DNA from: Bradyrhizobium sp. 1
GTDB lineage: Bacteria > Pseudomonadota > Alphaproteobacteria > Rhizobiales > Xanthobacteraceae
Direction of reading: 5' to 3'
DNA: 64,000 nt
Assembly (NCBI RefSeq): GCF_023073315.1
Contig: NZ_JADPJH010000033.1
Location: 542,891-606,890 of the forward strand
Shown: in pieces, positions 8,154 to 15,088 of the stretch
Position numbering within the stretch: position 1 is the stretch's first letter
Layout: every line of letters starts with the position of its first letter
The notes under the pieces: model-generated
What the model was told of the DNA's origin: nothing
Seen by the model: only the letters and a program-made list of their open reading frames with translations
The model's database searches: none
Position numbers and translations under genes: made by a program

Positions 8154-9227
8154 TCAGGCCGCCTTGCGCTCCTCGCGCCATAGGCCCAATTTCTCCTGAG
8201 CGGCTCGATCGGAGCAGCAGAATAGAAAGCAGTCCGTTTCGGCTTGAAACGCTCGCTCGGTCCAGTTTGGAATCGCGAGGATATCTCGCGGTCCAAATGC
8301 GATACGCGTGTCGCCGACGCGTGCGACGCCTCGTCCTTCGGCAATCGCGATGACGATCCCGTCGGTGGAGCGGATGGCTTGCGTTGCGGTTCCGGCCGGG
8401 AGGTGCGTCATCCAAGATGCGATAGTTGGCATCGCCCAACCGCCATCGACCGGATTGCTATACCGCAACGTGGCCGCCCAATGCGGATCAAGCTTGCCAG
8501 CCGCTGCCACAGCCGCAAGAGCCCTACTTGTCCGATCATACGGATAGTTGAAGATGGGCGATGTCTTGCCGAATGGCCCCTTACTCTCCAGCGGTAGCAA
8601 GCCGGCACCATAGCGCGCCAACGAGTCACCCTCCGGCCGAACAATGGTTTGGGATATATCGTTGTAGTTCTCGGAAAATCCACCCTCGAAAAAATTCACC
8701 ATCGGAAGGTCGAGAACGTCCATCCAAATGATGGGATCCTGCGACTCGTTGCCGTGATCGTGCCAAGCCCAGGAAGGCGTGATCACGAAATCTCCGGCCC
8801 GCATTGTCGTTCGCTCTCCACCTACCGCGGTGAATCCGCCGCTGCTCTCGAGCACAAACCTTAGGGCCGAAGCCGTATGGCGATGAGCCGGCGCCACCTC
8901 TCCTGGAAGAACTATCTGGATGCCTGCATACAGAGTTGCGGTGGCGCGCGATTTTCCGGCGAAAGCCGGATTTTCGAGCACCAGCACTCGTCGCTCTGCC
9001 TCCTCGGCAGTCACCAGCGCTCCGGCCTCCAGGAGGAATGGCCGCAACGCGTCGTAGCACCAAATATGTGCTTTTGGGGTGGGGTTCGGCTCCAAAGGCA
9101 CAAGCCCCCTCAGCACCTCCCAAAGGGGAGCCATATGGCCGCCGTTGATCCGGCGGTAAAACTCTTGGCGCGTTGCCAATATTTCCGGGCTCAATGCAAT
9201 CGGTTCAGCTGCGGGCGCTTCACTCAT
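8154..9227 (-). CDS. Gentisate 1,2-dioxygenase
   Basis: A 357-residue bicupin enzyme of the expected length. The first cupin carries the iron ligands in HRHTASALRFVLE (about residues 110-122), followed by WAWHDHGNES near residue 158, both hallmarks of gentisate dioxygenases; TKAHIW-like and YDALRPF segments also fit. It cleaves gentisate between C1 and C2 to maleylpyruvate using Fe(II) and O2 in the cytoplasm. The ATG at 9225-9227 has an excellent site (AGGAGGAACAAACA). It is the first gene of the operon; the MarR gene follows at 11 bases. 1-hydroxy-2-naphthoate dioxygenase is a related alternative. Confidence 0.92.
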   Translation of the reverse strand: MSEAPAAEPIALSPEILATRQEFYRRINGGHMAPLWEVLRGLVPLEPNPTPKAHIWCYDALRPFLLEAGALVTAEEAERRVLVLENPAFAGKSRATATLYAGIQIVLPGEVAPAHRHTASALRFVLESSGGFTAVGGERTTMRAGDFVITPSWAWHDHGNESQDPIIWMDVLDLPMVNFFEGGFSENYNDISQTIVRPEGDSLARYGAGLLPLESKGPFGKTSPIFNYPYDRTSRALAAVAAAGKLDPHWAATLRYSNPVDGGWAMPTIASWMTHLPAGTATQAIRSTDGIVIAIAEGRGVARVGDTRIAFGPRDILAIPNWTERAFQAETDCFLFCCSDRAAQEKLGLWREERKAA

Positions 9228-9324
9228 TGTTTGTTCCTCCTGTCCCATCCGGCCAGCAGAATCGGCCTCAAGGCGCCGTCGACGCCGCGGGTTCGCGTTA
9301 GGCTGCCACGTCGATACATAGGCA

Positions 9325-9345
9325 CCCTATCTAAATTAGTTAGGG
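9325..9345. promoter_or_regulatory. 21-bp near-perfect palindrome, candidate MarR operator
   Basis: Half-sites CCCTAtCTAA and TTAGtTAGGG flank a single central A; only the lower-case bases break symmetry. It lies 98-118 bases upstream of the gentisate dioxygenase start, ahead of an operon whose second gene is a MarR regulator. An extra copy of ACCCTAT follows at 9346-9352 as a direct repeat of 9324-9330. Confidence 0.55.
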
Positions 9346-9800
9346 ACCCTATACATCATCCCGGCAGGTTCGGAAAGTGTCTCGATTAGGGCCCGACAGA
9401 TTTTATCGGACTTCCAGTGAGCAGCTCGGCGGGAGTAGGATCGACAATCACCTCTCGACTTACGGGCGCAACTCCCCACGCGCACGGAGCGGATCTGCGC
9501 GGCGCCGACGCGAGTACGGTAACGTCGACGTACCCACGGCGAGGATCGAGAGCGAGAAGGGATCCGGCAATTGGGCGGTTGGGCCCAAACCCTCACTGAC
9601 CAACAAGTACGTACTTTCGATCTTCGCTCGCCGTCGCGCGTCGATCGGTCCGACCAACGCAGCGCGGAATTCACGGTGAGCGCAAATGTCACTTGCGCGT
9701 ATCAGTCGCGCGAGACTGCTGACTGGTCTGAATGATACAATCCGACGTGAGACCGCTCTGAACGTGCTCTACAACCGAGAGCTTGCGCTCCGCCTCGCGA
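9346..9800. other. Intergenic stretch with no recognisable gene
   Basis: About 450 bases beyond the gentisate operator. Frames exist on both strands (for example a minus-strand frame at 9460-9657) but none shows motifs I recognise. It adjoins fragments of broken genes and is probably degraded DNA. Confidence 0.45.
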
Positions 9801-9950
9801 TCAATAAAGCACCTCATGCCCCTGCTCGCTTACGAGATTGACGACACCGTTCGGACTCTGATCGACCTCGGTCAGGCACTTGATGATTTCGGCCGTGATG
9901 AGCGCCGTCTGGTGTGCCGGCTTGATGACCGCAGGGCCAGGGTCATCGCA
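9801..9950 (-). pseudogene. Aldehyde dehydrogenase internal fragment
   Basis: Minus-strand translation gives DDPGPAVIKPAHQTALIT, then EIIKCLTEVD and NGVVNLVSEQGHEVL before a TGA at 9801-9803. This matches the stretch of NAD(P)-aldehyde dehydrogenases that holds the cofactor-binding lysine (VIKPA) and the GVVN-V loop. Only about 48 residues remain; the catalytic Cys and Glu regions are missing. Confidence 0.6.
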
Positions 9951-10004
9951 CTGTATTGTCGGAGCGAGCGACATCGCGTGTCGTGGAGACGCTCACCGCT
10001 GGCG

Positions 10005-10143
10005 ACAAGATCGGTTCCTCGAACAAGGTCATTAGCTGATCCTCGGTGATCGCTTCGTGAGCGAAAGCGGGCCGCACCAACGCTCGAGAAACAGTGGTTC
10101 GATGCCGCGACCGGCGACGCGAGAATTGATGCTAATCGTCATG
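10005..10143 (-). pseudogene. Nitroreductase-family N-terminal fragment
   Basis: From the ATG at 10141-10143 the frame reads MTISINSRVAGRGIEPLFLERW, then a one-base shift gives RPAFAHEAITEDQLMTLFEE. This is the LERWSPRAF...EAIT-DQL-TLFE start of nitroreductase-family FMN enzymes. The remainder is gone, and sequence beyond about 10010 changes to unrelated DNA leading to the aldehyde dehydrogenase fragment. Confidence 0.6.
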
Positions 10144-10434
10144 GGGATTCCTTGGAGGCTTGCCTTGATAGTACGTTCGATCTCAGCGGGGCAGGCACGG
10201 ACAGAGGTCTCGAGTGCCCCGTGCGGTTGGTCCCGACGGCAGTCCAGCGGGGCAATGCCCGCCAGCCCAAGAGCTCTGCACATAGCCGGCGAAAAGATAA
10301 TGTGGACAAATCGTCTGAAATCAGACATACTGGTTCAATCGCGAACTCATTCTTCCCCTTTCGGTCAACATCGCGAAACCCATTTCGCCGGGCGGACGCT
10401 GTACGCATCTCGTCCAGCAGGCGTGGAGAGATCT
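10144..10434. other. Intergenic stretch between gene fragments
   Basis: About 290 bases separating the nitroreductase relic (minus strand) and the PLP-enzyme relic (plus strand). I see no supported gene or clear regulatory repeat here. Confidence 0.4.
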
Positions 10435-10736
10435 TCGTCAGCATTTCAAGATCGAGTGGTTCAATCCGAGCGCTAAGTTCAAGGATCGGGGCTGCGCGGT
10501 GATGGTGCCTCCCAGGCAGATCGGCGTCGATGCCAACATGGTGGACACGGGGGATGGTCCATGGCCGATTTGGGGCCGGCGGGATGCGACTGAAATATCC
10601 TAGCTCCGGCGTCCACGTGCCGGCGGAGATCGCCCAGGTGCGCGCCTACGGAGCCGATATCCAACTCCCCGACAGCCCGCGTGAGGAGCCGGAGGCGAAA
10701 GACATCCGCCATTCAAACGAGAGACGCCAACGATAA
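10435..10736 (+). pseudogene. Threonine-synthase-like PLP enzyme fragment
   Basis: Frames joined by a shift read FKIEWFNPSAKFKDRGCAVM, RQIGVDANM and then, in another frame, GVHVPAEIAQVRAYGADIQL and PREEPEAKDIRHSN. The SFKDRG-type motif (here KFKDRG) contains the PLP-binding lysine of fold-type II enzymes such as threonine synthase and diaminopropionate ammonia-lyase. Both ends and the SSGN phosphate loop are lost or damaged. It ends just before the regulator gene at 10751. Confidence 0.6.
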
Positions 10737-10750
10737 CTGGGAGCGACGCG

Positions 10751-11407
10751 ATGAGCCGCAAGAAGTCCGCCACCACTCCTCCGCCGAAACCCGCAGACAG
10801 GGCGATCCTGTTCGATCAGCTGAAGCAGATCGCGCAAGGGCTCGGCGAGACCTTCGCTCCCTTCTGCGAAGTCGTGCTGCACGACCTTACGGATCCGAAG
10901 AAGGCGATCGTGGCGATCCACAATAACCTCTCGGGGCGCAAGATCGGCCAGCCAGCCACCGAGCTCGGCCTAGCCCGCATCGCGGATCCGGACTACGTGC
11001 AGGTGGTCTCCAACTACTCCAACTCGTTCGCGGACGGCAGGCAGGCCAAATCCACGTCCGTCGGCATCAAGGACGCGAGCGGAGAATACGTTGCCGCGCT
11101 CTGCCTTAATGTCGATCTGACGCTGTTTCAGGGTCTGCAGAGCGCCATCGGTCAGTTCGTCAGCGTCGACGCCAAGAACGCTCGGCGCGAGTCCCTGAAT
11201 CCCGCCGGCGCGAACGCCATCCGCGCGCGCATCGATCAGTTCGCGGCTCGGCGGGCGACGACGCCGCGCGCATTAAGCGCCGAGAACCGCCGCGCGCTGC
11301 TGAAGGAACTGAAGGACGCAGGTTGCATGGAGGTCCGCCGATCCTCCGAAATCATCGCCGCCCATCTCGGCATCTCTCGCGCGACTGTTTATGCCGATGC
11401 AAAATAA
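10751..11407 (+). CDS. YheO/DauR-type transcriptional regulator (PAS-like plus HTH)
   Basis: A 218-residue protein with an N-terminal YheO-like PAS domain (about residues 20-130: FAPFCEVVLHDLTDPKKAIVA, then HNNLSGRKIGQPATELGL) and a C-terminal helix-turn-helix (about 165-215: LSAENRRALLKELKDAGCMEVRRS, HLGISRATVYADAK). DauR of this family controls D-arginine catabolism, and relatives commonly sit beside genes for D-amino acid or imine metabolism. Here the next gene is a D-threonine aldolase/D-serine dehydratase-like enzyme, overlapping by 17 bases, so it probably controls that gene. Effector unknown. Confidence 0.88.
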   Translation: MSRKKSATTPPPKPADRAILFDQLKQIAQGLGETFAPFCEVVLHDLTDPKKAIVAIHNNLSGRKIGQPATELGLARIADPDYVQVVSNYSNSFADGRQAKSTSVGIKDASGEYVAALCLNVDLTLFQGLQSAIGQFVSVDAKNARRESLNPAGANAIRARIDQFAARRATTPRALSAENRRALLKELKDAGCMEVRRSSEIIAAHLGISRATVYADAK

Positions 11408-12545
11408 CCATCAGATGCTGGAGAAGCTGCAGACGCCTTGTCTGCTTCTTGACGAGTCTCGCCTTCGGGCCAACATCGCCCGAATGAAGGAACGCATTGC
11501 TGGTCTCGGCGTGGCCTTCCGTCCGCATCTTAAGACGGCGAAATCTCTCGACGTCGCCCACATCGCAATGGCGAGCCCGAAGGGACCGGCGATGGTCTCG
11601 ACGCTGCGCGAAGCGGAATACTTCGCGGACGGCGGCGTGCGCGACATGATCTACGGCGTGGGCATCGCCCCGGCCAAGCTCGCCCGGATTTCCGCCATCC
11701 GAGCGCGCGGTGTCGATCTCGCCATCATCCTCGACAGCGCCGAACAGACGGAAGCCGTGGCGGCTCACATCCGCGCCACCGGCGACCCCATACCCGTCCT
11801 GATCGAGGTCGATGCCGACGGTCACCGGTCCGGCATCGCGCCTTCCGACGCCGCTACGCTCCTCGGCATCGGCCGGCGCCTGACGGATGGCGGAGCCACG
11901 CTGCGGGGCGTTCTGCTGCACGCCGGCGACAGTTATTCATTGAACGATCCTTCGGCTCTCGCGGCGGCCGCGGAAAACGAGCGCGCATCGGCGGTGATGG
12001 CTGCGGAGAACCTGCGTTCGGCCGGTCTGCCTTGCCCGGTCGTCAGCGTCGGATCGACCCCGACCGCGCGGTTCGCCCGCGACCTGACGGGCGTGACCGA
12101 AGTCCGCGCTGGCGTCTTCATGTTCGGCGACCTCTTCCAGGCGGGTGTCGGATCGGTCGCGATGGAGGATATCGCCCTGACGGTGCTGGCCACTGTCATC
12201 GGCCATCAGCGAGCCAAGCGCTGGATCATCGTGGACGCCGGTTGGATGGCGCTTTCGCGGGACCGCAGCACGGCGAAGCAGGCCGTCGACCAAGGATACG
12301 GCGTCGTCTGCGATCCATCGGGCCGGCCCTACCCGGACCTGATCGTCGCCGACGCAAACCAAGAACACGGCATCCTCGCAATAAGAGGAGGCTCGTCTGC
12401 GACGTTGCCGAATCTACCGGTTGGCTCACGCGTGCGGATTTTGCCAAACCATGCCTGCGCGACCGGCGCGCAGCACGACCGTTATCACATACTCGACGGC
12501 GGCGGCTCCGTCAGCGCGGTCTGGCCCCGCATCAACGGCTGGTAG
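11391..12545 (+). CDS. D-threonine aldolase / D-serine ammonia-lyase-like PLP enzyme (DSD1 family)
   Basis: A 384-residue fold-type III PLP enzyme. The PLP lysine is in RPHLKTAKS (about residues 44-52), and the C-terminal metal site has His and Cys in PNHACATG (about residues 350-357), as in zinc-dependent eukaryotic-type D-serine dehydratases and metal-dependent D-threonine aldolases. Expected chemistry is cleavage or dehydration of a D-beta-hydroxy amino acid. The frame begins inside the regulator gene; an alternative start is the Met at 11415, but neither has a strong ribosome-binding site. A broken RidA-like gene follows, which fits an enzyme producing enamine/imine intermediates. Confidence 0.85.
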   Translation: MPMQNNHQMLEKLQTPCLLLDESRLRANIARMKERIAGLGVAFRPHLKTAKSLDVAHIAMASPKGPAMVSTLREAEYFADGGVRDMIYGVGIAPAKLARISAIRARGVDLAIILDSAEQTEAVAAHIRATGDPIPVLIEVDADGHRSGIAPSDAATLLGIGRRLTDGGATLRGVLLHAGDSYSLNDPSALAAAAENERASAVMAAENLRSAGLPCPVVSVGSTPTARFARDLTGVTEVRAGVFMFGDLFQAGVGSVAMEDIALTVLATVIGHQRAKRWIIVDAGWMALSRDRSTAKQAVDQGYGVVCDPSGRPYPDLIVADANQEHGILAIRGGSSATLPNLPVGSRVRILPNHACATGAQHDRYHILDGGGSVSAVWPRINGW

Positions 12546-12560
12546 GAGAAAGGAACTTTC

Positions 12561-12735
12561 GAGGAAATCGAGCGGATCACCTGCGACGGAGTATCGGCGC
12601 TCGCGGGATCTATTCGCGCCGACCGCTTGGAACGGCCTGGTCTTCGCTTCTGCCCAACTGGCCGGGCGCGGCGACGGTACTCAACTCACAAACGCCGACC
12701 AGCCGTTCGAGACCGGTGCGCCGGGCGCTCAAGAA
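12561..12735 (+). pseudogene. RidA/YjgF-like fragment
   Basis: Starting 16 bases after the PLP enzyme, EEIERITCDGVSALAGSIRADRL is readable, and a shifted frame continues AWNGLVFASAQLAGRGDGTQ and LTNADQPFE, which resembles the W-GLVF-SGQ-A...T-QA core of RidA-family imine deaminases. The reading frame is broken and the C-terminal half, including the catalytic Arg region, is absent. Weak similarity; low certainty. Confidence 0.4.
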
Positions 12736-12875
12736 ATACCGACCATTGTCTACAGAGCGAGTTGCGGCGCGGGCGCGTTCGCCGCCGCAAACCAGCATGC
12801 GACCACTGTGGCGTCAATCACCGGCCGGCGAGCGACAGCGGCACGGATGACGCCCGTTCGGGGTTAGGCTGGCCC

Positions 12876-13430
12876 CTACTCCAGGAATCCATTTGCCTTC
12901 ATCCAGCTCGCAGCGGGTTGTGGCCAGCTGGTGACCGGCAACTGGCGCGCATCGTGGATGCCAAAGCCATGGCAGCCCCCGCGAACGTGTGGAGCTCACT
13001 CGATACACCGAGTTTTTTCAGCGCCTCATGATATTGGATACTGTTCTCCGGCGGCACCGCGGGATCGTCCTTCGCCACCACGACGAATGTCATGGGTGAG
13101 TCCTTGGTGACCTGCTGATCCGCGGAATATTCCTTGATCAGTTCGGATGAGGGATCCTTGCCGAGCAGATTGGTGCGCGATTCCAGATGAGTGACTTTGT
13201 CTTCCATCGACACGACGGGATACAGCAGCAGCAGGAAATCCGGACGGGCTGACAGACTGTCGGCTGCATCCACCGGAGCATAGACCTTCTTGGCAAACTT
13301 GGCGCCGAGGCTTGCGCCCATGTGGCCCGCCGCGCAGGCGCCGAGGAAGCCGATCTTGTTCGGCTGCAAACCCCATTCCGTCGCGTTCTGGCGCACCACA
13401 AAGATGGTTTGCCTTCGCGCAGGAGCCGCC
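12876..13430 (-). pseudogene. Alpha/beta-hydrolase (esterase) relic with damaged active site
   Basis: Minus-strand frames give FVVRQNATEWGLQPNKIGFLG, KVYAPVDAADSLSARPDFLL, LYPVVSMEDKVTH and DDPAVPPENSIQYHEALKKL, ending after a frameshift near 12973 with HGFGIHDARQLPVTSW and a TAG at 12876-12878. This is the BD-FAE/acetyl-xylan-esterase type of hydrolase: catalytic Asp (DDPAVPPE) and His (HGFGIH) are still readable. The nucleophile elbow, normally G-x-S-A-G-G-H, reads GACAAGH, so the serine is gone. The N-terminal third is missing too. It is clearly dead. Confidence 0.75.
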
Positions 13431-13546
13431 TTTCCTGCCGCATCGCATTTGCTTCAACGCGCAATTAGCAGCGATGAAAGGGTTCGAGCTGCAATTCAGT
13501 GCAACACGTCGGCTACGTTTCTCAGACCGAATATCATCGGCATCGG

Positions 13547-15088
13547 TTACGCGCTAGTGGGTCCAAACCCCCCGCCGCCAGGTGTTTCTAGCGTCAGCCG
13601 CGAACCCGGCGCCGCCACGAGCGTTTCCCGCGGGTCGATCGGTGCCCCGTTGAGCAACACACGGCCGGTGGCGCCTGGTCCGCCGCCAAGCATGCCCGGC
13701 GCGGCCGTGCGCAAGCGATCAGCCATGAACGACATCGCCACCGGCTCGTCGGCCAGCAAATCGAGCTCGAAGACCTGTCCATCACCGCCCCTCGTCTTGC
13801 CCGCTCCGCCGGTGCCGCGCCGCAACGCACGGCGCACGATCCGGATCGGCGCCTGGGATTCAATGACCTCGATCGGCGTGTTGGCAAGGTTGCTGGGAAA
13901 GCTCAGGGCGGACAAGCCATCCCCTTTCGCACCGGCCCCCTGGCCGCCATTGAGGAATAGCGTCGAGGCGAACCGCCGGCCCTCATGCGCGCCAGCAAGC
14001 TGCACGCACCACAAGGGCGATCCCGCCGCAGCACGAACGCGATCCGGGATCACTTTTGCAAGCGCGCCCATCACGGCGGTCGGCAGCAGATGGCCGGTCA
14101 TGGCGCGCGCGCTCACGGCCGCAGGGAATTTCGGATTGAGGATCGAACCCAGTGGCGCCGTGGTGGTGATGGGCCGAAACGAACCGTCATTGTTCGGGAC
14201 GGTCGGCGCCAGCACGCATTTGAGCGCATAGGCCGTATAGGCAAAGGTGTAGATCGGCACAACGTTGATGGCGCGCGGCAATTGCGGGGACGAGCCGGCG
14301 TAATCGACGGCCAGCGCATCGCCCTTGACCGTGATCCGGCATCGGATCGTGACAGGCTCGATGAAGCCGTCCACCCTGGCCTCATACTCGTAGTCACCCT
14401 CCGGCAGCGCCTGGATGGCGCTGCGCATCGCGAATTCGGATCGCGCATGCATCTCCTTGCCGACCGCCACGAGATCGCATTCGGTCTCGTCGAGCATCTC
14501 GAGCAAGCGCTGTCCCAGCATGCGGTTTGCGGACACCTGCGCCCACAAATCTCCCAGAACCTGATCGGGAATGCGCACGTTGCTCTGGATCATCTCGATC
14601 AGCGTTTCGTTAACGGTGCCGGCGGCGATCAGCTTCATCGGCGGGATACGCAATCCCTCCTCATAGAGATCGCGATTGCCCGGGGAACGAAGGCGGCCGC
14701 CGATATCGGGCGAATGCGCGACACTGCCGGCAAATCCCACCAGTATTCCGTCCCGAAACACCGGCATCGCGATGCTGATGTCGGGAAGGTGACCTGTGCC
14801 GAGCCACGGGTCGTTCGTGATCATGATGTCCCCGGGCTTCAGCGTGTCGCGCGGAAACTGCCTGAGAAAATGCCGGACTGTCTCGGGCAGCGTGCAGATG
14901 AACGAGGGAATGCTCTGGCTCGATTGCGCCAGCAACTGGGCGTCGCGGTCGAGCAGAACGACCGCGTAGTCGTTCGATTCGCGCACGATCGTCGAGAAAG
15001 ACGTACGCACCAGTGTCGCGGCGGCCTCGTCGACGAGGCTGACCAGCCTGGTCCAGAGGATCTCGAGCGAAATGGGATCAATCATCAT
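13547..15088 (-). CDS. Hydantoinase B/oxoprolinase-family subunit (HyuB)
   Basis: A 513-residue HyuB subunit of the usual length. It starts IDPISLEILWTRLVSLVDEAA and contains the conserved segments RESNDYAVVLLD (about residue 32), TNDPWLGTGHLPDI (about 89-102) and AHSPDIGGR (about 122-130), whose His/Asp residues bind metal in this family. With HyuA it would open a cyclic amide, or carboxylate a ketone, at the cost of ATP. The start overlaps the HyuA stop by 4 bases. Substrate options include hydantoins, 5-oxoproline, lactams or acetophenone-type ketones; neighbouring CoA-enzyme genes favour a carbon-source pathway but do not decide it. Confidence 0.9.
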   Translation of the reverse strand: MMIDPISLEILWTRLVSLVDEAAATLVRTSFSTIVRESNDYAVVLLDRDAQLLAQSSQSIPSFICTLPETVRHFLRQFPRDTLKPGDIMITNDPWLGTGHLPDISIAMPVFRDGILVGFAGSVAHSPDIGGRLRSPGNRDLYEEGLRIPPMKLIAAGTVNETLIEMIQSNVRIPDQVLGDLWAQVSANRMLGQRLLEMLDETECDLVAVGKEMHARSEFAMRSAIQALPEGDYEYEARVDGFIEPVTIRCRITVKGDALAVDYAGSSPQLPRAINVVPIYTFAYTAYALKCVLAPTVPNNDGSFRPITTTAPLGSILNPKFPAAVSARAMTGHLLPTAVMGALAKVIPDRVRAAAGSPLWCVQLAGAHEGRRFASTLFLNGGQGAGAKGDGLSALSFPSNLANTPIEVIESQAPIRIVRRALRRGTGGAGKTRGGDGQVFELDLLADEPVAMSFMADRLRTAAPGMLGGGPGATGRVLLNGAPIDPRETLVAAPGSRLTLETPGGGGFGPTSA

